This document shows, one piece after another, positions 37,826-46,030 of a stretch of 64,000 nucleotides of DNA. The notes below the pieces were generated by a model that worked only from the letters and a program-made list of their open reading frames with translations, did no database searches and was not told where the DNA came from. Both the position numbers and the translations under genes were made by a program. The stretch lies in assembly GCF_947500065.1 (NCBI RefSeq), contig NZ_CANMQT010000008.1, positions 62,001-126,000 of the forward strand. The letters run 5' to 3'. The stretch is from an uncultured Aquimarina sp. Lineage in GTDB: Bacteria; Bacteroidota; Bacteroidia; Flavobacteriales; Flavobacteriaceae. Every line of letters starts with the position of its first letter. Position 1 is the stretch's first letter.

Positions 37826-37987
37826 TGAACTCATCTTGACTTTTTGTGTTTGACCGAAAATGAACTAGAATTTAACCAAATGAGGCATTTTTTGAAAGTC
37901 ATAGCTGTGCTACGAGTAAGAAAAATAACGAAATGTGGGTGAATTCTGATCATTTTTTAGGAAATAGAAAAAGTCAAGATGAGTTCA
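37826..37987. mobile_element. 162-bp foldback/MITE-like element
   Basis: A perfect 20-bp terminal inverted repeat begins TGAACTCATCTTGAC (37826-37845 and 37968-37987). Further imperfect pairing continues inward (AAAATGAACTAGAATT with GAATTCTGATCATTTT). It has no coding capacity. It lies between 38049-39488 and 34864-37767. No clear target duplication is seen; it could also act as a large terminator hairpin. Confidence 0.6.
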
Positions 37988-38048
37988 TTATATAATTTTT
38001 AAATTACACACAAAAAGATAGAACAATAAAACATTTTTTTCAAATAAT

Positions 38049-39488
38049 TTAATCCAATACAAACTTAAACCCGGTACTGATAATATTAGCTTGTAGTCCA
38101 TCACTGCGGTCATATCGATTATATCTCAATTCTAAGTTTTTAAGACCGAATGTAAATAACTTAAATTTTGTAAAAATATCAGTGTATCGTATACCTACAC
38201 CATATTGATGGCTGTCAAAAGTTGATAAATCGTAATCCGAGGTATAAAATTCTGAAGTACTTAGATGCGTTTCATAAGGAGCAAAATAATCCGCCTGTTG
38301 CTGGCTATAAAATCGATAGGTCGGTATTATTGTAAATTTACCTCTAGCAATTTTGATTGGTGCTTCAAGAGAAGCTGTATGAGCCATTACACCCCAATTA
38401 TCTATATAAAATCTATAGTAACTTCTTAAGGATAAGGATTCATTAAGATAATAATTTGCACGCATACCCAAAGGAATTTTCCATCTGGTATCAGGTAATT
38501 GTTCTTTATCATCTGCTAATTGAAATACTTCTGTATTAGAAGATGAGGTATAGTTTGCAATAGCATTAGCATTACCTCCGATAAAAAAGTTGGGTCGATC
38601 GGCAAAATAGACTCTATGATATGGAGTAGATAATAATCCTTGTTGATACAAAACATCTCCGAATAACGACAACTGAAAGTTCTTAGTAACGATCTGCGAA
38701 AAACTTAGAGATAATGCATAGGAGTTACGTCCCTCATTTTCAAACTCAGTAAACCCTTCTGGATTATATTCTCTGGAAATCGCACCATTCTGATCCCAAA
38801 CATCTACTCCTTCAAAATACCCTTGATTCTGAAAATTAGAACCATAAGCAGCGAATTCTTCTAACTCTGTAGGATAAAGTGCTTTCCAAGTATCTAAGTA
38901 TACATTACCACTGATACCCAAAGTTGTATTTTTATCATTAAATTGTTTTGTATAACCACCTCCAAATCCTATGGAGAAATAATCATATTCTATTGAAAAA
39001 CTAGCATGAGCGTTCCAGACATCATTCCGATCATTAGAACTATGGCTATAATCCAGCGTTATATTACTCCACACATCACTCTTTGATGCACCTGAGGACG
39101 CAATCCACGGACTTCCTAATGGCATAGAAGCTTTACCACTTTTATCCTCGTCATCCTCATATCCTTGAGAAGCACCGGATGCATCAAAAGGATTTAAATT
39201 ACTGGAAGAAGCAGAAGTATAGGCCGAAATTCCAACATCAACAGTTAATACCTCATCATCATTTAATGGAACACTTACTACCACCGTTGGCGTGTAATCA
39301 GTAAGATCTTCTGTTCCAATTCCCCCCCCAACCGAAGAATGTATTCCATCTTGTTTATAATAACTCATTATATAATCTACCTCAGTAGATTCTAGTACTC
39401 TTTTTTTATAAACAGGAATCGAGTCTTTCTCCTGAGAGAAAGACACAAAACCCATACAACATATCACAATTACAATTATTTCCTTCAT
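38049..39488 (-). CDS. DUF3570 outer-membrane beta-barrel-type protein
   Basis: The start is placed at ATG 39488 (479 aa), which opens a clean signal peptide (MKEIIVIVICCMGFVSFSQ); a TTG at 39524 would add a basic, unlikely leader. The sequence matches what I recall of DUF3570: alternating aromatic/polar beta strands, DNWGVMAHTASLEAPI and IPTYRFYSQQQADYF. It is last in the order thioredoxin-like, ApbE, DUF4266, DUF3570, a conserved set in Bacteroidota and some Proteobacteria. Linkage to ApbE suggests a role in extracytoplasmic flavinylation or redox, but the molecular function is not established. An imperfect hairpin (39582-39621) separates it from the upstream gene. Confidence 0.8.
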   Translation of the reverse strand: MKEIIVIVICCMGFVSFSQEKDSIPVYKKRVLESTEVDYIMSYYKQDGIHSSVGGGIGTEDLTDYTPTVVVSVPLNDDEVLTVDVGISAYTSASSSNLNPFDASGASQGYEDDEDKSGKASMPLGSPWIASSGASKSDVWSNITLDYSHSSNDRNDVWNAHASFSIEYDYFSIGFGGGYTKQFNDKNTTLGISGNVYLDTWKALYPTELEEFAAYGSNFQNQGYFEGVDVWDQNGAISREYNPEGFTEFENEGRNSYALSLSFSQIVTKNFQLSLFGDVLYQQGLLSTPYHRVYFADRPNFFIGGNANAIANYTSSSNTEVFQLADDKEQLPDTRWKIPLGMRANYYLNESLSLRSYYRFYIDNWGVMAHTASLEAPIKIARGKFTIIPTYRFYSQQQADYFAPYETHLSTSEFYTSDYDLSTFDSHQYGVGIRYTDIFTKFKLFTFGLKNLELRYNRYDRSDGLQANIISTGFKFVLD

Positions 39489-39581
39489 TCGTTGTTTTTT
39501 AGATCTAGCTCTGTGGCCAGACAAACTCAGATTTTTTATTTTTTTCAGACCCCAACTTTTAAACGGGATAAGTTCAACTTA

Positions 39582-39621
39582 CTATTTTGAATGCGCTATC
39601 AGAGATAGCTTTTCAAAATAG
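39582..39621. other. Imperfect hairpin between the DUF4266 and DUF3570 genes
   Basis: CTATTTTGAA ... GCTATC pairs with ATAGC ... TTCAAAATAG around a short loop. There is no U-run; it may tune expression or mRNA decay between the two operon genes. Confidence 0.45.
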
Positions 39622-39629
39622 AGTTTCAC

Positions 39630-39842
39630 TTAATTACAGCCGCAGCCACCTCCTGATTTCCCTCCATTAGCACCAGAGGCTGCCTCTCTATAAACCTGAA
39701 AATTAGTTTCGAATCGCTCGCTACTATACGCAGCTAATTCCATGTCAGGATCATTAATATTCACTTTCTCATATTCTTTAACTGATGCACAAGAAGTGGT
39801 TAGTACTCCGAGTAAAAAACCAATACATATTATCTTTATCAT
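39630..39842 (-). CDS. Small DUF4266-type lipoprotein
   Basis: The protein has 70 aa. The signal ends in a lipobox (LLGVLTTSC), so it is a likely lipoprotein. The middle contains VKEYEKVNINDPDM, typical of DUF4266, and the C-terminus is Gly/Cys-rich (GGKSGGGCGCN). It starts 3 bp after the apbE stop. In this conserved operon it may carry or bind a redox cofactor through the terminal Cys motif, which is inference. Family call fairly sure. Confidence 0.8.
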   Translation of the reverse strand: MIKIICIGFLLGVLTTSCASVKEYEKVNINDPDMELAAYSSERFETNFQVYREAASGANGGKSGGGCGCN

Positions 39843-39845
39843 ATA

Positions 39846-40829
39846 TTATATTTTTCTTTTTTCTAAATGGTTAGAGTATACTATCGCTCCACCTTCTTCA
39901 ACAATGATACATTCTGTTTCGGGTAACTGATTAATAAGGTGTAATCCTGCATCCACACCCATTACAAAAATTGAAGTAGCCAACGCATCCGCTAATTCTG
40001 CTTTTGGAGCAAAAACAGTTACACTTGCTATACCACTTGATGGATATCCGGTTCTGGGATCAATTATATGCGTGTATCGTTTATTATCCAGCACTACGTA
40101 CTTTTCATAATTACCGGAAGTGACCACAGCTTGTTCGTAAACTGGCATCCATGCAAATACTTTGGATTTGTTAAGTGGATTGGTAATTGCTACTTGCCAA
40201 TCACTACCATCTGGTTGTTTTCCCCAGGTATTCATATCTCCAGAGGCATTTATGATTCCAGCAATAACACCTTTACTTTGTAAAAGTTTTTTAGCCTTAT
40301 CTGCTGCATATCCTTTTCCTATAGCGCCGAAACCTATTTTCATTCCTGATTTAGGTAAGAAAATAGTATTTTTTTTTTGATCAAGTATTATTTTTTTATA
40401 CCCTACTTTCTCTACTGAAGCTTTCATAGCTTCTGCTGAGGGCATTTCTGATATACTACCATCAAATTTCCAAATTCGATCCATAGAAGCATAACTAACA
40501 TCAAAGGCGCCACCAGTTAGTTTAGAAATATGAATAGATCGTGCTACAAGATCAAAAAGCTCTTTGTCTACCTTTACCGGATGCATTCCAGCATTGCTAT
40601 TCACGCTAGATGTTTGGGATTTGTGATCCCAAGAAGAGATTAATTTTTCTATTCTTGAGATTTCTGCCACAGCCATATCTATATATTGATTCCCTTGCTC
40701 TGCACTATCAGCTACGACTGTTATATCAAAACGGCTTCCCATTAATTTAGAGGTACGTTGATATACTTCTTGTGCATTAACGATACCCGAAACGAGAATA
40801 GCTATTAAAAAGACAATGATTTTTTTCAA
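39846..40829 (-). CDS. apbE: ApbE-family FAD:protein FMN transferase
   Basis: The protein has 327 aa, usual for the family, with a signal peptide (1-19, ending VNAQ). Diagnostic segments are FGAIGKGYAADKA, NASGDMNTWG, THIIDPRTGYPSSG and LADALATSIFVMG. ApbE enzymes use FAD and Mg2+ to attach FMN to a Ser/Thr of exported proteins, and they work on the periplasmic side. The gene starts 4 bp beyond the thioredoxin-like gene stop and ends 3 bp before the DUF4266 gene. No obvious flavinylation target is encoded in the window, so the substrate may be elsewhere or be the operon's own products. Confidence 0.92.
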   Translation of the reverse strand: MKKIIVFLIAILVSGIVNAQEVYQRTSKLMGSRFDITVVADSAEQGNQYIDMAVAEISRIEKLISSWDHKSQTSSVNSNAGMHPVKVDKELFDLVARSIHISKLTGGAFDVSYASMDRIWKFDGSISEMPSAEAMKASVEKVGYKKIILDQKKNTIFLPKSGMKIGFGAIGKGYAADKAKKLLQSKGVIAGIINASGDMNTWGKQPDGSDWQVAITNPLNKSKVFAWMPVYEQAVVTSGNYEKYVVLDNKRYTHIIDPRTGYPSSGIASVTVFAPKAELADALATSIFVMGVDAGLHLINQLPETECIIVEEGGAIVYSNHLEKRKI

Positions 40830-40833
40830 CTGA

Positions 40834-41274
40834 TTATCCTTTAAAAGATGTTAATAACACTATGTACTCAGATGGAGATAGTTTTTTATAGCCTGTTTGA
40901 CCAAGAACTTCTCCGTTTTTATCAAGTACAACAACCAAAGGGAAGTGCCCATTTTTATTATAGGCTTCTGCAAGTCTGTTATTATGATTCTGTTGTTCTT
41001 TTGGAAGTCTGTTTTTCTTTCGTCTGGGAAAATCTGCTTGTAACATAACGAAATGGTCTTTCGCATATGCTTTAAAAGTTTCTGTACTCCAAATTTCCTT
41101 ATCCAGTTTGATACAAGGCGCGCACCAATCGGATCCCTGAAATACCAATACAATATTTTGTTGCTGTTTAGTTGCCTTTGATTTTGCTACTTCGATATCG
41201 GTATTCCAATCTTGCGAGAGTGCTGTACAAAAGCAAAAAAAGCTAAGACATGTACTTAAAAAAAAGTTCTTCAT
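40834..41274 (-). CDS. Secreted thioredoxin-like protein (WCAPC)
   Basis: The protein has 146 aa, with a signal peptide ending TALSQ. It has a thioredoxin fold with active site GSDWCAPCIKLDKE (CxxC) and the cis-Pro region GHFPLVVVLDKNG. It probably acts as a periplasmic thiol-disulfide reductase for the operon's proteins. It is first in the operon with apbE, DUF4266 and DUF3570. An ECF-type promoter lies 18 bp upstream, so the redox/flavin operon appears coupled to the same regulon as the surface island. Confidence 0.87.
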   Translation of the reverse strand: MKNFFLSTCLSFFCFCTALSQDWNTDIEVAKSKATKQQQNIVLVFQGSDWCAPCIKLDKEIWSTETFKAYAKDHFVMLQADFPRRKKNRLPKEQQNHNNRLAEAYNKNGHFPLVVVLDKNGEVLGQTGYKKLSPSEYIVLLTSFKG

Positions 41275-41291
41275 TATTCTGGGTTTATATT

Positions 41292-41319
41292 CAATACAGA
41301 TGAATACGGGAATACCCTA
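41292..41319 (-). promoter_or_regulatory. Candidate ECF-sigma promoter of the thioredoxin/apbE operon
   Basis: Minus strand TAGGGTAT (41312-41319), 12 nt, CTGTATTG (41292-41299). It is divergent from the sigma gene at 41374. Confidence 0.68.
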
Positions 41320-41341
41320 TCTTTTTTCTATTTTTTTTTAA

Positions 41342-41349
41342 TAGTTTTG
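41342..41349 (+). promoter_or_regulatory. -7 element (TAGTTTTG) for the first ECF sigma gene
   Basis: It matches the Bacteroidota housekeeping -7 consensus TAnnTTTG, 24 bp before ATG 41374. It overlaps the TTG at 41347 that would give a longer frame, which argues against that start. No clear -33 box is seen. Confidence 0.45.
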
Positions 41350-41373
41350 AAAACTAAACCATGTAAACACCAA

Positions 41374-41895
41374 ATGTCGGAAGGAAATCGATCGGTTTGC
41401 GAAGAAAAGAATTTTGATAGTCTTTTCAATACTCACTATGAATCAGTGAGAAATCACCTGTATTATAAGTGTGGTGATCTTCAACAAGCAGAAGATATCG
41501 TACAAGATGCATTTGTGAAATTATGGAAACAATGTGCTGATATCATTTATAATACTGCAAAATCTTTGATATTTAAGATATGTAATAATGCACTTCTAAA
41601 TGAATTTGCGCATAAAAAAGTGGTTTTGCGGTATGAAAATACACCAAGAGATGACAGAAATCATGAAAGTCCTGATTTTATTATGGAAACCGAAGAATTT
41701 AGAGAAAAACTAGAATTCTGTATTTCAAAACTATCTCCTAAAGAGCGAGAAGTATTTTTATTGAGTAGAATTGATAAAAAAACGTATAAAGAGATTGCTG
41801 AGATGACTAATATATCAGTAAAAGCGGTAGAAAGAAGAATGAGTAAAGCCTTTGTTACACTAAGAGAATTACTGGGAAGTGAAATAAAATTTTAA
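41374..41895 (+). CDS. FecI-like ECF RNA polymerase sigma factor (first triplet)
   Basis: The start is ATG 41374 (173 aa, MSEGNRSVCEEKNF), chosen over TTG 41347 because it aligns with the paralogue at 52862 (MEKKSVCDEKNF). Region 2 is YYKCGDLQQAEDIVQDAFVK. Region 4 HTH is KTYKEIAEMTNISVKAVERR. As in FecIR systems it should stay inactive until a signal passes from the TonB receptor through FecR. The genes downstream encode exactly that FecR and receptor. Its likely promoter type, TAGGGTAA-12-CTGTATTA, lies between it and FecR. Confidence 0.9.
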   Translation: MSEGNRSVCEEKNFDSLFNTHYESVRNHLYYKCGDLQQAEDIVQDAFVKLWKQCADIIYNTAKSLIFKICNNALLNEFAHKKVVLRYENTPRDDRNHESPDFIMETEEFREKLEFCISKLSPKEREVFLLSRIDKKTYKEIAEMTNISVKAVERRMSKAFVTLRELLGSEIKF

Positions 41896-41901
41896 AAAAA
41901 G

Positions 41902-41929
41902 TAGGGTAATCCCACAACAACCTGTATTA
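41902..41929 (+). promoter_or_regulatory. Candidate ECF-sigma promoter for the first FecR/receptor pair
   Basis: TAGGGTAA (41902-41909), 12 nt, CTGTATTA (41922-41929), beginning 6 bp after the sigma gene's stop. An ECF promoter between sigma and FecR is the expected position for autoregulation, which anchors the interpretation of the other sites. Confidence 0.72.
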
Positions 41930-41966
41930 GGTATAAGAGCAGGGGTTTACCTAAACTTTAATAATT

Positions 41967-42872
41967 ATGGAAAAGTACGAATCAGATGAAACATTAATAG
42001 CGCGTTGGGTAGCTGGTGAATTAAACAAAGAAGAATTGTCTGAGTTTAAGAAATCAGATGCTTATCAGATGTTTGATCGAATCAATATAGAGTCACAAAA
42101 ATTTAAAGCTCCTCCGGTTGATAAAAGACAAGCGCTTATTAAAACTAAAGAGCAAATTACTTTTGGTAAAACTCGAAAATCATCGAATAGTACCTGGTAT
42201 GCTATTGCTGCTTCAATTGCAATAGTGATTGGTTTAGTTGGTGTATTCAATTCTTCTAAAAGTTATCAAACTGCTTACGGTGAACAATTGGCCGTTACGC
42301 TACCTGATGGTTCTAAAGTTGAATTAAATGCAGACTCAGAATTAACACATAAACGATTTTTCTGGATGAATGACAAAACTGTTCATCTTAAAGGAGAAGG
42401 ATATTTTAAAGTACAAAAAAGTGACGGTTTTGCGGTTGAGACTTCTTATGGAAAAGTTGCTGTTCTAGGTACAGAATTTAATATTAAAACCCGTCAAAAC
42501 ACTTTTGAATTAAATTGTTATGAAGGTGTCGTTAGATTTGATCAAACAAATACCACTGTGCATCAAATTTTGCGCAAAAATGATCGTGTAGTTGTTTCTG
42601 ACAAGATTGTTGTTGCCGAAAAGTCAACCGAAAATCAACCCAATTGGATGAAAGGACTTAGCGTTTTTAAGGAACAGCCATTACAAGAAGTTATTGATGA
42701 AATAGAGCGTCAATATAATGTTACTTTTCAATCAAATAAAGTGGATTTAACGAGATTGTTTACAGGAAGTTTTTTACATAATAATCTGGAAACAGCATTA
42801 AAATCTACTTTAACTCCTATGGGGATTAATTATACCTTATCAGAGGATAAAACTATCATATATTTACCTTAA
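41967..42872 (+). CDS. FecR-like anti-sigma/signal-transfer protein (first triplet)
   Basis: The protein has 301 aa. The cytoplasmic N-terminus (1-70; TLIARWVAGELNKEELSEF) should bind the sigma factor. One membrane span is at ~72-92 (WYAIAASIAIVIGLVGV). The periplasmic FecR domain (~105-205) contains VTLPDGSKVELNADSEL and VAVLGTEFNIK. A C-terminal DUF4974-type segment (~230-300) would meet the receptor's STN domain. The order sigma-FecR-receptor is the standard surface-signalling arrangement. Confidence 0.92.
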   Translation: MEKYESDETLIARWVAGELNKEELSEFKKSDAYQMFDRINIESQKFKAPPVDKRQALIKTKEQITFGKTRKSSNSTWYAIAASIAIVIGLVGVFNSSKSYQTAYGEQLAVTLPDGSKVELNADSELTHKRFFWMNDKTVHLKGEGYFKVQKSDGFAVETSYGKVAVLGTEFNIKTRQNTFELNCYEGVVRFDQTNTTVHQILRKNDRVVVSDKIVVAEKSTENQPNWMKGLSVFKEQPLQEVIDEIERQYNVTFQSNKVDLTRLFTGSFLHNNLETALKSTLTPMGINYTLSEDKTIIYLP

Positions 42873-42987
42873 ATTTGTATTAAATCATATAAAACCTTTG
42901 TGTAGTCATTATCATATACACAAAGACTATTGGTAATGATAAAGTCCCCTTTTTTTATCATTGAATTCTTATTAAATACAATGAAAA

Positions 42988-45663
42988 ATGCAGGTAAAAA
43001 TCCCCTTACTGTTTGCAGCACTACTGCTGTGTTCAATTCTTGGCTATGCCCAACAAAAAATAACGGTTACCTATTCTCAAACCCCGTTAAAAGAAGTAAT
43101 AACGGATATCGAATCCAAAACTTCTATACTGTTTTCTTATGCACCTGAAATTATTGCTTCTAAAAAGATAACACTGGAGAAGCAGGAAATAACCATTGAT
43201 GAACTACTACCTCAATTAGCATCACAATCCAGATTAGTTTTTGAAAAAGTTTCATCACAACAGGTGATTATTTCTGTCCCAAGAATTGTTTGTGGTTATG
43301 TGTTCGATGAAGAAAGTAAAGAACCTATACCATTTTCTTTTGTAAGCATCAATAATGACCAAAGTACAGAGACCGATGAAAAAGGATATTTCAGCTTTGA
43401 AAATGTCGATTCAGATATAAACAACCTGAAAGTTGTTTTTAATGGGTATGATGATAAAACTATTTCTCTAAAGATTGGTGATCCCTGTCAGGAAATATAC
43501 CTTAACCCGCTCGGTGATACTCTTGATGAAGTGGTTGTATTAGGATATGTAACATCAGGTATCGATAGGAATAAAGACGGATCGATATTGCTCGACTCTA
43601 AAAAACTAGGGATACTGCCTGGGTTGGTAAGCCCTGATATTGCACAAAGTATTCAATTAATTCCTGGAGTTTCTACTTTAGACGAGTCTGCTACAGGCAT
43701 CCAAATTCGTGGAGGATCACCGGATCAAAACTTAATATTGTATGATAATATTAAGTTATTTAATACTGGATATTTTTATGGCATGTTTTCCATGTTTAAC
43801 CCATTTGCTACTCAAAAAGCAACCGTTTTTAGATCTGGTACAAGTGCAAGTTATGGTGACCGTATTTCGGGGATTATCGATATTTCTAGTGGTGATGCTA
43901 TTCCTAAAAAAACTGAAGGTGGATTCGAAGTCGATGGTTTATCTGTTAATGGATATGCCAAAGTTCCTTTGTCAGAAAAAACTGCAGTATATGCTTTTGC
44001 CAGAAGATCTTATGCCGATATTTTAGAAACACCAACGTATAACAGTTATGAAGATAAGATTTTTACGAATTTTGGAGTAGCTCGTGATATTAATGGAAAC
44101 GTACTAGAGCTTGAAACGGATGATGATTTTAGCCCCGAAACTAGTAATACTGATTTTTCTTTTGCTGATTTTGGGACCAAACTTATTATAAAACCCAATG
44201 CTAAGAATGATATTTCGGTGAGTGGATTGTACACCCGAAATCGTTTAGACTTTGATTTCACTGGTGATGGTGAAGAATTTGTCGTAGACTCATTAATTAC
44301 ACAAAACAAGGGGTTAAGTCTTTCTTGGAAGCATACCGCAAGTGAAAAGCAACAAACAAAGGCCGTTTTTTATTTTTCGGAATACAATTCTTTTTATCAA
44401 AATGATGAAATCAAAGATGAAACAGGAGATGGTGTTCTGGACTTAGCTGAAATTAATATCCGAAAAAATGATATCATAGATGTTGGCTTAAAACTTTCTT
44501 CTATTTCTAGAATTAAAGAAGATCAAAAACTTACATTAGGATATGAACTTTCCTATACCGATTTAGATGTAATTATTAGTAGCGAAAATCCAATTGATGC
44601 TGAGTTAGAAAGATCAGTGCAGGACGATAATAATCTTAAGAACGCCATTTTTGGGGAATACACCTATAATTTTAAAAACAGTGGAATTATAAATGGAGGG
44701 CTTCGATTCGTACATTACAGCTCTCTGGATCAATTTTTATTAGAACCTCGTATTAATTTCGAATATCCTATAGGAGATCGTTTCAGATTTAAAACGGCTA
44801 TCGAAAGAAGAAATCAACCCATTTCTCAATTAGTAGAATTCAATCATACCGAATTGCGTTTAGAAAATGAATTATGGCGTCTCTCTGATAATGAGCAATT
44901 TCCTTTATTAAGCAGTAATCAAATTTCTGGAGGAATACTGTATCATTTTAAAAATCTAAATATTGATGTAGATGCTTATTATAAAGAGTTAGACGGATTA
45001 ACTACATTTACCAATGGTTTTAGTAATCCTTTAGAAAATCTTGAGGAAGGCGAAAGTACTATAAAAGGATTAGATGTTTTATTAAAATATAGATGGAATA
45101 ACTACAAAATATGGGCCGGATATACCTTTAACGATATTACCTTCCAATTTCCTAATTTACAAGATACCCCATTTAAGTTTTCAGGGAATAATGATATCAC
45201 GCATTCCTTTAGAATTTCGAACACCTTACAATTAGAAAAATGGCAATTCTCATTGGGATGGCAATTTAGAAGTGGAAAGCCTGTAACTCCTGTAAATAGC
45301 TATGAGATTATGATTGATGCCGATGGAGAAAATGCAGGAGTAGTAAATTTTGGAGCTGTTAATAGTGATCGATTGCCTGATTTTCATAGGCTAGATGCTT
45401 CTATATTATATGATTTTAGTATTAAATCAGGTACTAAAAAACTAAAATCACAAATTGGATTGTCTTTCTTAAACATTTACAATAGAGTTAAGCCTTTAGA
45501 CTTAATATATAAAGCAGAAAGAAAGCCACTGGATGATGGTGGAATTGCTATACCTGGCACCGATGGATCTTCACCAGAAGAACTAGAAGTAATTCTGGAA
45601 CAGGTAATTCAAAGATTTTCTTTAGGTTTTACCCCTAATGCAGTTTTTAGGATCTATTTTTAG
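42988..45663 (+). CDS. TonB-dependent receptor with STN signalling domain (first triplet)
   Basis: The protein has 891 aa: signal peptide (1-21), STN domain (~25-95; ITVTYSQTPLKEVITDIESK), carboxypeptidase-regulatory-like domain (~105-185; VCGYVFDEESKEPIPFSFVS). The plug starts near 195 (GIQIRGGSPDQNLILYDNI), and a 22-strand-type barrel ends in a terminal Phe (FRIYF). The STN domain marks it as a transducer that signals to FecR as well as an importer. No SusD-like partner is encoded beside it, so the ligand is not predictable; it need not be a glycan. Confidence 0.9.
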   Translation: MQVKIPLLFAALLLCSILGYAQQKITVTYSQTPLKEVITDIESKTSILFSYAPEIIASKKITLEKQEITIDELLPQLASQSRLVFEKVSSQQVIISVPRIVCGYVFDEESKEPIPFSFVSINNDQSTETDEKGYFSFENVDSDINNLKVVFNGYDDKTISLKIGDPCQEIYLNPLGDTLDEVVVLGYVTSGIDRNKDGSILLDSKKLGILPGLVSPDIAQSIQLIPGVSTLDESATGIQIRGGSPDQNLILYDNIKLFNTGYFYGMFSMFNPFATQKATVFRSGTSASYGDRISGIIDISSGDAIPKKTEGGFEVDGLSVNGYAKVPLSEKTAVYAFARRSYADILETPTYNSYEDKIFTNFGVARDINGNVLELETDDDFSPETSNTDFSFADFGTKLIIKPNAKNDISVSGLYTRNRLDFDFTGDGEEFVVDSLITQNKGLSLSWKHTASEKQQTKAVFYFSEYNSFYQNDEIKDETGDGVLDLAEINIRKNDIIDVGLKLSSISRIKEDQKLTLGYELSYTDLDVIISSENPIDAELERSVQDDNNLKNAIFGEYTYNFKNSGIINGGLRFVHYSSLDQFLLEPRINFEYPIGDRFRFKTAIERRNQPISQLVEFNHTELRLENELWRLSDNEQFPLLSSNQISGGILYHFKNLNIDVDAYYKELDGLTTFTNGFSNPLENLEEGESTIKGLDVLLKYRWNNYKIWAGYTFNDITFQFPNLQDTPFKFSGNNDITHSFRISNTLQLEKWQFSLGWQFRSGKPVTPVNSYEIMIDADGENAGVVNFGAVNSDRLPDFHRLDASILYDFSIKSGTKKLKSQIGLSFLNIYNRVKPLDLIYKAERKPLDDGGIAIPGTDGSSPEELEVILEQVIQRFSLGFTPNAVFRIYF

Positions 45664-45786
45664 TTCGTTGTGAATTTTGTTTTTTTGATTCCAAATCCTT
45701 AGATCGAACTCACGTCAAAAGAAGAAACGTCATCTGAAAAGATAGCGTTTTTTATTTTGATCCTATCAACCCACAAGTAAAACCCA

Positions 45787-45810
45787 TTTTGTAGGGATAC
45801 TTGTAGGGGT
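45787..45810 (+). promoter_or_regulatory. Tandem TTGTAGGGGT box, copy 3
   Basis: TTTTGTAGGGAT followed by ACTTGTAGGGGT: the same 12-bp period and orientation as the boxes at 23918 and 32711. It lies about 150 bp upstream of the ECF-type promoter. Confidence 0.6.
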
Positions 45811-45961
45811 AACTTTTTAGTATTAAAAAGTAGCCTTAACTACTTTTGCGATGCCCAAATCTATAATATTAACTATCGTAATGAACCTACTATGTCTTTA
45901 TTGCCATACGGCATCCCTTTTTACATCTTTATTCTTTTTATCGAAAAAAATCAAATTAAAA

Positions 45962-45989
45962 TAGGGTTTTTATAGTTGAGCCTGTACAT
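45962..45989 (+). promoter_or_regulatory. Candidate ECF-sigma promoter of the 2098-aa gene
   Basis: TAGGGTTT (45962-45969), 12 nt, CTGTACAT (45982-45989). ATCGAAAAA ends 13 nt upstream. The start codon is 41 nt downstream after a GCCCCTTT leader. Confidence 0.62.
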
Positions 45990-46030
45990 AGTATAGAACG
46001 AACTATAAAAATCTTTAAAAGCCCCTTTAT

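Larger units (their letters stand above)
45664..46030. other. 367-bp regulatory region before the 2098-aa gene
   Basis: It holds a tandem TTGTAGGGGT box (45787-45810) and the ECF-type promoter (45962-45989) with an upstream ATCGAAAAA (45940-45948). A 19-bp stretch (45680-45698, TTTTTTTGATTCCAAATCC) is identical to 1775-1793, next to the cloverleaf element. A 37-codon hydrophobic frame begins at ATG 45855 and runs into the promoter; probably not a gene. Confidence 0.55.

Noticed and set aside
41347..41373. Longer sigma-factor start at TTG 41347
   Set aside because: The TTG lies within a TAGTTTTG -7 element and the paralogue aligns from ATG 41374.
45855..45967. 37-codon hydrophobic frame before the giant gene
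   Set aside because: It runs through the ECF-type promoter and has no support beyond hydrophobicity.
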